Shown: positions 34,801 to 46,577 of the stretch, piece by piece | How the letters are laid out: every line of letters starts with the position of its first letter | Position numbering within the stretch: position 1 is the first letter of the stretch | Assembly: GCA_030761205.1 (NCBI GenBank) | Contig: JAULJL010000004.1 | Location: forward strand, 35,684,172-35,748,171 | Origin: Fremontodendron californicum | Taxonomy: Eukaryota > Streptophyta > Magnoliopsida > Malvales > Malvaceae | Length of the DNA stretch: 64,000 nucleotides | Direction: 5' to 3' | Notes under the pieces: generated by a model | What the model was told of the DNA's origin: nothing | The model's database searches: none | What the model saw: only the letters and a program-made list of their open reading frames with translations | Position numbers and translations under genes: made by a program

Positions 34801-35625
34801 CAGGAAACCAAACATGTTGCTACGTTTCTGAGTGAACCACTTCTCCCTGGGCAAAAATGCTATTTCATGAACCGATTCATTATCTCATGGAAACTAAGCA
34901 AGGAAATTTCTAGCGATGTGTTTCCTGGGGAATCTCATTGTCTATCACATTTGGGAAGGGAAAGTCAGCACAGTCATTGCTGTTGCGTAAACAGGCATGA
35001 CATGGTAGTCAAGGTGCGTACCATGATTGATGCTGATTGGCTCTATCTGGCCGAGTTGTCAAAGTGGCCACATTCAGATAATTTTGAAGTGACAATACCA
35101 TTAACTATCGAACCATTAACCAATAAGATAACATGCTCAGAATATTCAAGGTTGTCAGCAAAAGCAGCTCTTAAATCACTGAAATCTGTCCCTGTTGCAG
35201 CAAGAAGAAGCATCCTGGTCCTGGTCAATCATCATGAACAGCTACTAAGCATCCCAGTATGTTGAACTCTTCCTTTTTAAAAGTTATATAAGTGTAGCTT
35301 CTCATCAAAACCACTCTGATCTTTTTATATTATGCAAATTAGTTCTTTCCAGTACATTCAAATTCTCTTTGAAGCTACTTATTAACAATCAGTTCATGCA
35401 TTCTTTTTCCTTCTCTTTTCTTCTATAATATTTTGGAAGTCTTCAAGCCAATCTTGATGGTAAACAGCTTCATCATGTGTTTATTAGAATATTTCTTCTA
35501 CGTAACAATTCTTTTTACTTATATTCTTTCAGAGCATTGGCTTTAAACATTGCCCTTTCTTGATGGCATCTGCTGTATTCAAGCCAAGAGTACCACTTGG
35601 GGGAGGACACAGTTCCTTTCTTTAG
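31852..35625 (+). CDS. RSY3: TilS-like tRNA(Ile)-lysidine synthetase, plastid type (RASPBERRY3 relative)
   Basis: Eleven exons: 31852-32110, 32309-32503, 32576-32660, 32846-32921, 33159-33335, 33479-33581, 33833-33942, 34047-34136, 34219-34299, 34417-35256 and 35533-35625. They join to 702 residues. The N-terminal 85 residues are basic and serine/threonine-rich, with a six-histidine run, and look like a plastid transit peptide. The PP-loop ATPase motif is SGGPDSM. HHADDQ is followed across an intron by AELFILR, the TilS adenylation motif. TilS modifies C34 of the CAU-anticodon tRNA-Ile with lysine so that it reads AUA. The large tenth exon encodes the C-terminal extension and ends with a conserved-looking segment VPVAARRSILVLVNH. 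Arabidopsis RASPBERRY3 is needed for embryo development. Convergent with the next gene. Confidence 0.9.
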
Positions 35626-36381
35626 TCATCGTGATTCCAGTTCACCAGGTCTATAAATTTCTAGATGCCTGGGATTCCTGGAGGAATGCCATTTTTTCCC
35701 CCAAAAAAGCTGGGAGGAAATGCTGGGTGCATCATGTTTAATGTTGTAAACTAGGTTTGAAAGTAAATTCAAAGCTCTCCCTAGGTTTCACATTTACATT
35801 TTCTCTTATAATTCATTTGTTTATTTTTTACACATCTTTTTCCTTCTATATTTTAGTAGCAGAGGCATTCTTTTATATGTACAATATTACCAAAATTTCT
35901 TTATTTATGTCAAAATATTTTTCTTTCATTGGATTTTTTGTCTTGTGGAATTAAGCAGGTCACCTTTGAACTTAGCCACCTTAGGATGGTTTAGGACAAG
36001 ACAAGAGTAAAGACTTTAAGGAAATATGGAGTTGATGCAATAAATTGAAATAAAAGAAAACACTTTGAGAAGTGTTGTTGTTGATGCCAACCTGAAGCTC
36101 ATGCATCTCAATACGCATCATCCATATTTATTGGTAGATTGAAGAAGAATTGCACACCAAATCTCCAGCAAGGGTTCTGTGAGTGAAGATTGATTGTAAC
36201 ATTAATGAAAGTTTAACATAATTCAATCACTCCCCAAATCCCAACATCTAAAATCCCCAGTTGGCATTTTGGGGTTGTTTCGTTAATTCTTTCAACAATG
36301 CATGAATATTCTGTTGTACACTTGACAAATATGATCAGTAAAGAGAAAAAAAAAATGGAAATACAAAAGTGGGGAGAAATA

Positions 36382-38943
36382 TCACAATCTGCCTTGGCCT
36401 CCCCGTTCCTTCATTGAGGTAAAAGAAGTAAACCGCTGTTTCCAGGGAGCATCCTTTTGTTGCTCAATCCATGACAAAAAGGCACTGTCTAACAAGCAGA
36501 AGATATTAACATAAAGGAGCTGGTATCTCACAGGAACATATCGGAAATTCGCAACCTGAACGATTGGCCATATGCCACCCTCCAAAATCAAGGCTGGGAG
36601 GAAATCCCTCTTCACATCTTCCTTCACTTGAGCAACACTTTTACCGGCGGAAAACCCCATATAAGTGAAAAATACAAACAAGTCAAAGGGGCCAAAGATA
36701 AGGCCATCCATAGCAACTTTGGTAGCAACAAACCTCGCTGACTTTGGGCGTAGTTGAAGTCTCAACTTTATAAATCTGTCCAAGCCTTCATACCTACATG
36801 GAGAAAGGAGAGGTTGTAAGCAGTTGCCAGCTCACACTATGACCTGCATCCACCATAACCAATTCAACAGATACTTACTCATTGCCAATCTTACACATAA
36901 TTGTGTTTCTTTAGTTCACTTGAGAAGCTAGTTCTATGTCTCAGTTACGATATACTTTACAGTCTTCTACATATTATTAGTTCTACTAATTTGGAAGAAA
37001 TTGGACGAATTCTGCAAGCTCTTCTCAGATGAATTCAGGGCACCATGTTTGGAATCTCCAAGACGCATAATTTTCTTGTTCCTACTTAGCAATTTAGCCT
37101 CAATACCAAACCTTGAATTTCTTGGACTCTTGTAGAATGTTAAATCATAATTATCACTCACGTTATTTGATTCATTATTATTACATATAATTTCTAATAC
37201 CGTCAAATGCTCCTCAAGAACTACCTTTGAAGTTTTTTTTCTTTTTGAGCACAAACTTGGTCTAATTAAGACATTGATCTATAAGAAGACAGAATAATTC
37301 AGCAGATAAGCAAAAATCAGGCTAAATAACTCACAGGTGAGGAACAAAGAAAAAAAAAAAACGAACCAGAAGTGTCCAAGTGGTCCAACAAAGCCAAATC
37401 CAAACATACTTGTGATAGCTACCCTTTTCCAACTGATTTTAAATTCTTGTTCTGCATCCTGGAAAATGAAGCACAAATTAGTGTCTTACTAGTGTAAGAG
37501 GAGCTGGTTTATTCGGAATCCAACTTCAGCAAACATTCAAACTTATGAATAGAAACTGTAATTTCTGAAAATCCAATCATGGTTCTAACCAACAAGTCAT
37601 TGAGCAACGGGTACAAGAACAAAATATAATCTCCAATCACTACAAGTAGTTAGTTGTCAATATGAATAATGTTATTCATTGATATCATGACACAAGACCA
37701 TACAGAAGAAATTGGTTGCTCAAAATGTAAAAAAAAAAAATAATAATAAAATATGCACTGAATACTTGTATTGCCTTCTACGTGATTCTCCTCTGTCGCA
37801 CAGACAGTAAGCACTAAATAGAGAGCAAAGGATCTGGGAAATAAGCCATTAAATTATGAATAATCCAAGAACCAATTAACCAGAAAGCAAGACACCAACC
37901 AAAAGCAAACTCTTAAAAACAAACTGCTTAACCAACATTATCTTGGTAGAGAATTATGAAATGATTCCTACAGTTCATTAAGTACATTTATAGGCAAATT
38001 TTTTATGCTTTCTGTCAAACTTGAGGAAAGTGGTGCTAATTTATAAAATGCATGAAACAGAAAGATCAATCAACTCTTACAAACAATTATTTTGAGAACA
38101 AGTTATTTGATCAGAACCACACAAGTTTTTAAGATTTTGTTACTGGCATTAGTATTCATATCTCCGAAGATTTATGAGTGTATTTTACAATTGAGCAAAT
38201 AAACAAGAAAATGAACAAGGAACAACTCAACTTATTTCCTATACAAGTTATTAGCAATTTATTGACTACAATGAAAAATACACCGTTGCATCTTGTGACC
38301 ATAAACTATGGGTATGCAGTGATGGTAACTAAGACACATTTTCGGTTTTATCACCAATAGATCGATCAGCAGGAAACAGTTGCAGTGGGCAACAAAATGC
38401 CTCATGGAACATTGTCATTACAGATTCAGTTTACATTACCACTTGAAAATGAAACCTTTAAATTGTTCCTTGAACATTACCAACCAATAGCATTCACTCA
38501 AAGATAAGCTATGAACATCAAGCAGGAATATATAGAACAATAAATGATATTTAGGGGCAATAATCTCAAACCAAAACCACCATTGAAGATTGCAAGAACC
38601 CACAAGAGAACAACATAAAAATCTAAACATGTAGATACCCAATTCAAAAAAAAAAAGTATATAATAATAAAGGAACTTTTCAGATGATATAACAAAAAAC
38701 ACAGATACCCAATAGCTCAGATAGGTGGAAAACAACATGAAAATGAGATACAGAAAAAAGGGGGTTTCTTGGGGATTGGAAAAAGGTGCTTACTTTATAT
38801 TGAAGGCGTTTCTTTGCGGTGGAAAGGGTGATGTATTGAGCAGCAACATCCCCAATGCCCCAAAGTAAACCTGAGCTGATAACTTGTGTTTTCACAGGAT
38901 GCAGAGATAAGCAGCTCTGGTACCATTTCCATATCCTCAACAT
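36382..38943 (-). CDS. Mpv17/PMP22-family membrane protein
   Basis: Three exons (38794-38943, 37367-37458, 36382-36793) join to 217 residues, the usual family length. The N-terminus has W-YQSCLSLHPVKTQVISSG and GDVAAQ. The centre has FGFVGPLGHFWYEGLDR. The C-terminal half has the family signature WPIVQVANFRYVPVRYQLLYVN and a final LLDSAFLSW. Four short hydrophobic segments are expected. Members lie in peroxisomal, mitochondrial inner or plastid membranes, and some form channels; the sequence does not say which compartment applies. The stop is at 36,382-36,384. The first intron is 1.3 kb. Confidence 0.92.
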
Positions 38944-40989
38944 TTTATGAGAAAAAAGAGAAGTTGAAGAAGAAAAAAAAAAAAAAAGGGGTAGAGAGAG
39001 AGAGAGAGAGAGGAAAGTGATAGCTAAAGCTAAGAAAGGAGAGGAAGGAAGAGGAATTAGACAAGAGTCATTTTTCTCCTTTCATTCACCGTCAGGCGCT
39101 ACATATCACAATGTTCAGCAGTACAAAACGGTTAGCGAGAATATCTCAGTAAAGGAATTATTGTGTAAGGCATTCCTATTTGATCATTAAAACAGTGATA
39201 TGCATTTGGGCTTTTCAACCCATAACAAAATCTATGGTCCAGCTCGGAGCTCTGCCTTGGCGTTTTGAACTAGGACTTTTGGTGGATTGAGAATAGACCC
39301 GTAAACGGATGGCCCAACAAATTTAATTTGAATTGGTTAGTTTTGGGATAAGTTTTGGTAATTCAGATAGACTCAACTTGGATTATTATTTAAATAATAA
39401 AAAAATATTTTTATTTAAAATTGATTATAAATATTAATATAAATATTTTTAATATATTTTAAATAACAAACATATTTTCTGATTAAATGGAATTGAGATT
39501 GAACAAGCAAAATATTTTTTTATTCGAATTTGAGAGATAATTGTGATTCTGAGTTGAGCTTGCAACAGAAAGATGAGGCTAAAAGAGAAATTTGGAGCCC
39601 ATGTTCTATTGATGACCACCTTGCCAACAGGAGGTCAGAGACCATTACTATCTCCATGACTCAGTATCTCATCGATTTCATTATTTCTATTCAAAACACA
39701 GCAAATTTGACTATTATTATGATTAACAAAATAATTTAAAATTCCCTTTTTAATATTTATTTGTTTGGGCAATTGGAAGTTGGGAGTGGTTGGTGACTTG
39801 GTTAGACATGCAATATAAAAATAATTTTTTTAATATTATTATTTAATCAATAAAAATTATTTTTTATTTAAATTTATTTATAAAAAATATAAATATTAGT
39901 ATAAATTTTTTTTTTTTAATATTTTAAACAGTAAAATAAATTTTTTAATTTAAGAAATCAAATCAAACCAAATCTTAAACAAGTAAATTTTTTTTTTTAT
40001 TCAGACCACTCAATCTGGTCATGAACACCCACACTTCCTTAATACTACTTCTCAATAATGCCAAATTACACTTGATTAAAAAAAAAACTAAAAGTGAGTT
40101 GAGGACTTGAGGGGCAGAATGATGCAAGTAAAAATATGAATTCTCATTATATTGATTTAAATTATTTCATCATAAAAATGTAGATAAGATCCCATGACAA
40201 ATTCAATATAAGACAATTAAAGCATGAATTTCTTATTTTATTTTTGTATTTTGATGTTTTCCATATTGTTTTGGGAGTGACCAACACCAAGTAAGTTTTA
40301 ACATTAAAAAAGGCTAAAAAATGATTAAAAATGAGCGAGAGTTTGCTATGCTACATATACTTCCAAACAAAGTGTTATTTATCATGTAAGATTTTAAAAG
40401 CTTTCGTGGCAGCATCAGCTTCCACAAAATAAATGTACAAAGAACTTAGAGCTAGAGGCAACAAAAATTTGATAGCCTCAAAAAATTATGCAGAGAATCT
40501 ATTTGTGATAATATTTTGTGGATAAGAATCTCTACGGATTTCAAAGCACAAACATCATCCCCACTACACTCCGACACACTTATACCTTACTTCAAATCTC
40601 TATTTGCATGTTACAACTTACAAACTATCAACTCTTTAGCCATGCAAAACCAAAACCCATTTCTCCCTCCTTCCTGACTCTAGAGGTATGATCAACACTT
40701 CTTCAAATGTTTGGGATTTTTTTATTTTAATCTAGATTCTTGTTATGTGTAAACATTTGCTGGCTGTAATTTAGTTCCTGCAGGTTCTGATCTTGGGTAT
40801 TAAACATTAACTGTGATGATACATGGGAATTCCATTTTAATATGTTTATGTAAGTATTTATTTGTATATGATTATTAAAATATGTTGATTGCGGATTTTT
40901 AGAGAGTTGAGATGGTTGTTAGTGGACTGACATATGCTGCAGTTTCATGCCTAAAACATGAATTAGTGTAGGGTAGAATGTTGAATTGA
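38944..40989. other. Intergenic region between the Mpv17 and PPR genes
   Basis: Contains a GA-rich microsatellite (38,994-39,012) in the 5' flank of the Mpv17 gene and AT-rich spacer. The rest of the region may include the PPR promoter and part of its 5' leader (about 40,600-40,700). No other gene seen. Confidence 0.55.
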
Positions 40990-41115
40990 GGAACCTGGTT
41001 TAGTTCAATTGGTTCAAGCAACCGTGGCATCCAACAGGATTTGGGTTCGAATCGCAGCATCTGCAACACCTTTCCTTATTCCTAGACAAGAACCTCTTTG
41101 TATAAAAAAAATTGT
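40990..41115 (+). repeat. tRNA-derived SINE-like sequence
   Basis: A box-A-like segment (ttagttcaattggtt) is followed 45 bases later by a box B (ggttcgaatc). The region then runs to an A-rich end at about 41,110. This is the layout of a tRNA-derived SINE head. No cloverleaf with complete acceptor pairing is apparent, so it is not called a tRNA gene. It lies in the 5' leader or promoter region of the PPR gene. Confidence 0.5.
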
Positions 41116-42005
41116 TGAAATGGGTGTTCTCAACTAAGTTTTTATATGTCTCCTGTTATTTTGTTTTATTGGAATTGGATGATATAACATTATCTAGATT
41201 GGCTTGGCAGAATTATGATGAAGATTTCAATTTTTGATGAATACCATTTTTCTGGTTCTGTATTTGCCAAATGCCTCCTGCCATTCTTATTGAGTTTCTC
41301 TTTTTCTTTTTTTCCCTTTTTGTGTGTAATGGGATAACTGGATTTTAATTTGCTGACAACGAAATCTTGTAAACTATTAGAAGCATGGACTCTGTTCGTA
41401 AGAGATCGAAATATTCATTGCCTTTCTAGGAAGAATGGCTGTACAAGTAGGTTATGTAAGATGGAATATAAACAATTGCCAAAATCTTCAGCACTAGGCA
41501 TTACAAGGAAACTAACCTTAGTTTAAAGGTGTTGCATTTACAGATATTTGCTTTAAGTAAATATAACAGACTTATATTCCATGCTATCTTTGACATTCTG
41601 GAATTATCTGTTCCTTTGGTACATTTAAAATTTGCTTCTATGGAGTATGGACTAAGTTGGGTCGATTTAAGAATCTTCTCCTGCGGATCTGTTTTTACTG
41701 TTTCCTTTTGGTGCCATTGTGCAAACCTACTTGTTGCTGAAAAAGCATTCTTTCTTCAATTATTTTTGATTTTTCTGATGCATAACATGTTGATTTTGCT
41801 GCATTCCTCTCAGGTTATACTTAGGACAGGTTCTTCAGGTGTAACCTTTAAGCACAGGAAATTGAGTTGGAAAACAAGTTCCTGGCCTCAAATATGGTGT
41901 GGAAGTGATTATTTCCAATCCAACAAAGGGCAGTTCATGTTATATTAGACGGTGAAAAGCAGAGAAGAAACTTTGGATAGTGTGGCTAACAGAAGGTCCA
42001 TTGCC

Positions 42006-45000
42006 ATGGGTAAGCATCAGGAGGAAACAATCATGAGCAAGAAGCCAGTTAAAGCTCCAGCAGTTGCGGTATTGTTGCTCCTACTGGTTTTTTTTGTATT
42101 TCTAATTGGTTAAGTTATGAAATTGGGACATTGTTCTACTTCATTTTATGAGGCATTAACAAGTCTTATTGAAGCCTAAAGACTGGTATTTGCTGAAGAA
42201 CTTGGTTTTAGTCTACTAACTAGTAGATTATTATTTGTTCATTTTAATAAATTATACTTCAAAGAAGTATTGTTTATGGAAAATGAAAACTAATGCTTCT
42301 CTCGAGACTGCTTCAGAATGGGAAACCAAAGTTTCTGTCCTTTTTATGGATCAGCTTATCAGGCCTTTAACTTGATCTGTTACTGAATCCATTTAACATT
42401 TTATGTTATAAATTTTTGTTGAGATTAGAAGTCATTGATACTCAGAGTTATCTAAGCAACTCTGTTACTCTGAGCTGAGTACGTAACACTGACTGAGCAT
42501 GTAACATGGTTCTCCAGCTGCTTAATAATCAGTTCCTAACAGCCGTTTGATTAGCTTATTTATCATACATTATGACATCTGATAATTTGGATTTTTGACT
42601 ACATTTCACTGTATTTCGCATGGCTCCATGTACCTTTCTCTAAACTGCATCTAAGATTCCAAGCACATCGAAATTAACACGAGAATGATGCTGCCCAATT
42701 TGATAAAAGATTTTCTATAGTTCGGTTCTTTTACCTTGTATGTCTACCTATCTAAATGAGCACATGCTTGTCATATGCACGGTAATGATCAAATTATGAT
42801 TGTTTTGAATGTCACAGGTATCACATGTACATGATAAGGAACAGGCGCATTCAGGTACAGCTTCTGCAGACTCTGAAGTTAAATCCAAATGCATTGTTTG
42901 TTTGGGAAACAATGGTTGCCGGACTGTTCATGCAAGAACAAAACTGATGAATATTCTGGTTGACAAGGGGAAGCCTCAAGAAGCTCATTTTATTTTCGAC
43001 AGCTTAACAGAAGAAGGACACAAACCAACTCTGGTGACCTACACGACTCTTGTGTCTGCATTAACGCGCCAGAAACGTTACAAGTCCATTGTTTCACTTA
43101 TCTCCAAAGTGGAAGAGAATGGTATGAAGCCTGATTCAATTCTCTTTAATGCTATGATCAATGCCTTTTCTGAGTCTGGAAATGTGAAAGAAGCCATGAA
43201 AATATTTCAGAAAATGAAGAAGAGTGGATGCAAGCCCACAACGAGTACTTTTAATACCCTTATGAAAGGATATGGAAATATTGGGAAGGCTGAAGAATGT
43301 TCAAAACTACTAGAGTTAATGTTGCAGGATGAAAATGTGCAACCAAATGATAGGACATATAATATTCTAATTAGAGCCTGGTGCAACAAAAAGAACATAA
43401 AAGAAGCATGGAATCTGGTATATAGAATGGTGGCATCTGGTATGTATCCTGATGTTGTCACTTACAATACTATAGCAAGAGCCTATGCTCAGACTGGGGA
43501 GACTTCTAGGGCAGAACAGATGATATTTGAGATGCAAAACAACAAAGTGGCTCCCAATGAGCGTACTTGTGGTATCATTGTGACCGGATATTGTAAGGAA
43601 GGTAATATGACGGAAGCTTTGAGGTTTGTGTACAGGATGAAGGAGCTTGGAGTGCAGCCAAATCTTGTTGTTTTCAACTCTTTGATAAAAGGTTTTCTAG
43701 ATGTTACAGATACCAATGGAGTTGATGAGGTGAGGTTCAACCTTGATGCTTGTATATTTTTCTTCCGAAAATTCTTCTCCTTTACTCTAATAGATTATAT
43801 CATTTTCAAAGAGCTAAAATGCTGCTGGAATCATGCACTAGGCATTTCATTAAGTGCTAAGTCTAAAGGGCTTCTGGATATCTCAAGGATAATAAATGGA
43901 AAACTGTGTGTTACGAAGATAGAGAACTGTTAGTTCTGTGTTTGAACTTTTCCATTCACTAGAGAGATCCATATTGTGAAGCTTTCTCTTTAAACAACCC
44001 CGTTTAAGTCTTTTTAAACTGGATGATTTTAGTTGTTCCTCTGCTGAGACTATGCAATTAAAGGAAATTGAAGAATAGAATCTTAATCTGCTGTCATTAG
44101 CTCAAAGTGTTGCAAGTTTTTGCTTTCTTTCATGTTCCTTTTGACACTTTCCAAAGAGCAGAAAATCTTTGTTCTGTCTCAATTTTGAGAAAAAGTAAAC
44201 ACAGGTTTCACATGGTTCCGTTAGCAGTTGTATAGCATTTAAAAGCATCTCTTTTATCAGTTTTCTTGTTAACCATTTGCTTACAATAAGCATAATTCGA
44301 CAGGCACTGACACTGATGGAAGGATTTGGGGTCAAACCAGATGTTATAACATTTAGCACGATCATGAATGCATGGAGCTCAGCAGGGCTGATGGACAAAT
44401 GCCAGGAGATCTTTGATGATATGGTGAAGTCCGGGATAGAACCCGACGCCCATGCATTTAGCATCCTGGCGAAAGGTTATATTCGTGCTGGGGAGCCAGG
44501 AGAGGCTGAGTCACTCCTCAATTCCATGGCCAAATTTGGCGTGCATCCAAATGTTGTAATCTTCACAACCATCATCAGTGGGTGGTGCACTGCTGGAAAA
44601 ATGGAGCATGCAGCCAGAGTTTACGAGAAAATGTGTGAAATTGGTGTTTCCCCGAATTTGACTACTTATGAGACTTTGATATGGGGATATGGGGAAGCAA
44701 AACAGCCACAGAAAGCTGAAGAACTCCTGCAGATTATGGAAGAAAAGCGTATCCCTGCTGAGAGGAGCACCATGCAGCTTGTTGCAGATGCTTGGCGAGC
44801 CATTGGTTTACTAAGTGAAGCAAGAAGAATTGTAAAAAATTTTGATCGAGTTGCATCAAATAATACAGATGAGATACCAGCAGATAGTTTGGAGAAGGTT
44901 TATAAGAAACAAAACCTTACTGCTCCTTATTCTAATGTTTCGCAGATACCTGGAGTAGCCATGCCTGATCAAAATGGATCATCTACGGCGAAAACAAGAA

Positions 45001-45161
45001 TCCAAATGGTGTTGAAGAAATATGATTCTTCATCTATGTTTCTTTCTCAAGCAAGTTTTACTGGGGTTCAACCGGCGATTATATGCCAGAAACAGTTAAC
45101 AAGAAGGGATAGGATGCATGGGCAGTTTGTAAATTCATGTAAATCAGTGTTCATAAACTGA
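42006..45161 (+). CDS. P-class pentatricopeptide repeat protein
   Basis: Three exons: 42006-42068, 42818-43729 and 44304-45161. They give 610 residues. The start ATG is in a good context (gccATGGgt). An upstream acceptor near 41,812 suggests a non-coding leader exon. From about residue 60 there are roughly eleven 35-residue repeats with the P-type pattern (TLVTYTTLVSALTRQKRY, NDRTYNILIRAWCNKKN, DVVTYNTIARAYAQTGE, NLTTYETLIWGYGEAKQ). A unique CIVCLGNNGC segment precedes them and a low-complexity tail of about 90 residues follows. There is no E or DYW domain, so RNA editing is unlikely. P-class proteins bind organelle RNA for stability, splicing or translation. Resembles Arabidopsis At5g25630-type proteins as I recall them. 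No clear transit peptide is visible with this start. Confidence 0.9.
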
Positions 45162-45444
45162 TGAGAATTTGTGGATGGTTTGATTATTTCGGCACCATGG
45201 AGTTTGAAAATGCTGATGACACAAAGCTGTAGATATTGAAGAAGCTGTTCTTCAAAACATACCTTCATATTTATTGGATCATTGATTATACAATCATTTT
45301 GTGTAGGTAATACAATGGCTGCCTACAGTGTTAAATACGCATTTGTTTGTATCTGGCAGGCCAGAAAAAAAGGCTGCTGTCAATTTATTTGTGAAAGTAA
45401 AACAAATTAGTTCTATTTTGACAAGTGAATGCTCATTTTTCAAT

Positions 45445-45446
<2 letters not shown>

Positions 45447-45492
<46 letters not shown>
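45447..45492. repeat. (TA)n microsatellite
   Basis: About 23 TA dinucleotides without interruption, followed by gca and further short TA runs to about 45,518. It lies about 290 bp after the PPR stop codon. Confidence 0.95.
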
Positions 45493-45493
<1 letters not shown>

Positions 45494-45518
45494 CATATAT
45501 ATATATATAGCATATATT

Positions 45519-46577
45519 TGCATTCCCCCTCGTATCTCTGATTGCCTGATACTAAGAACATGATTCACTAGTCCCTGGAATATTATTCTTCTTATTCATG
45601 TATCCTTTCTTTGATCTTTCTACCATGATTTGAATCAAAACAAGTCAGAAGACAGCAAAAACAAACTTAATTCCTCAATATATAATATGTATTAATTTGG
45701 TATGACAGATAATTTATTCATAAATATAATATTTAAAATTGAATTAATAAATCTTTATCACATAAATCATAATAATATGACCGATCAATCAGACTAATTG
45801 AATCGAAAACTGATGATCATTTCAGTCCAATAAGATTGATTAAGCCGGGAATATATCGGATTGATCAAACATTCAATTGAATAGAATCAAACCAGCAAAA
45901 TGATATAAATAGCATTTGTGGACCAGAGCACATCCTTTATTGTTGATAATAATCGATACAATAACCAGATTGGTTTGAAGATAAGGGTAAAATCATGATT
46001 GATCAAGAATTAGGTAATCATAGACCATCCAGGCTGCAGACGTATGGTTTCAGGTTTTACATCAAATGCAACTATGTTTACAAGGAGGTTGCAGAGGCTA
46101 TGTATATGGTGAAGATGGGAAGAAGAACCCAAGTTGTTGGAAAAGCTGGAGAAATTAGGAAACATTGTAGAGTGTCTAATATTTGAAAAAAATTTATTTG
46201 CAAAGCAATTAATTATTTTATAATAAAACCTTAAAAAAATTGAAAAATGTAGTTCGGGTTCTTAACCGTTTTATGGAATTTTTCACATGGTATATTGCAT
46301 ATATTGATAGTATAATTTTTCAATTTTATAATTCGGTTAAAAATTTATTACATGTTTTATTTTTTTAATTACTTTTTAATATATATATATATATATATAA
46401 TCCTACTAACTTGAAACTAAAAACTTCGGTTTCGCATAATTTAATCATAACATAACAAGTAAGCAGGGACCCCACTGCAACAACCAATACCATAACACAG
46501 GATTTCCACTTCCCCCATATTTATTCGTCATATTTCAATCCGTCAGAAAATTAAATTCTTGACTTCTTTGAGTAGAG
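45519..46577. other. Spacer between the PPR gene and Plsp1
   Basis: AT-rich, with a second (AT)n run at 46,381-46,399. A 63-codon ORF at 45,995-46,186 has no recognisable features. No gene or transposon ends identified; the last 120 bp should hold the Plsp1 promoter. Confidence 0.55.

Noticed and set aside
40990..41065. tRNA gene
   Set aside because: Box A and box B are recognisable, but no complete acceptor and anticodon pairing is seen; a SINE head fits better.
41529..41948. 139-codon ORF upstream of the PPR gene
   Set aside because: No family resemblance; it crosses a likely intron acceptor near 41,812 and belongs to the leader region.
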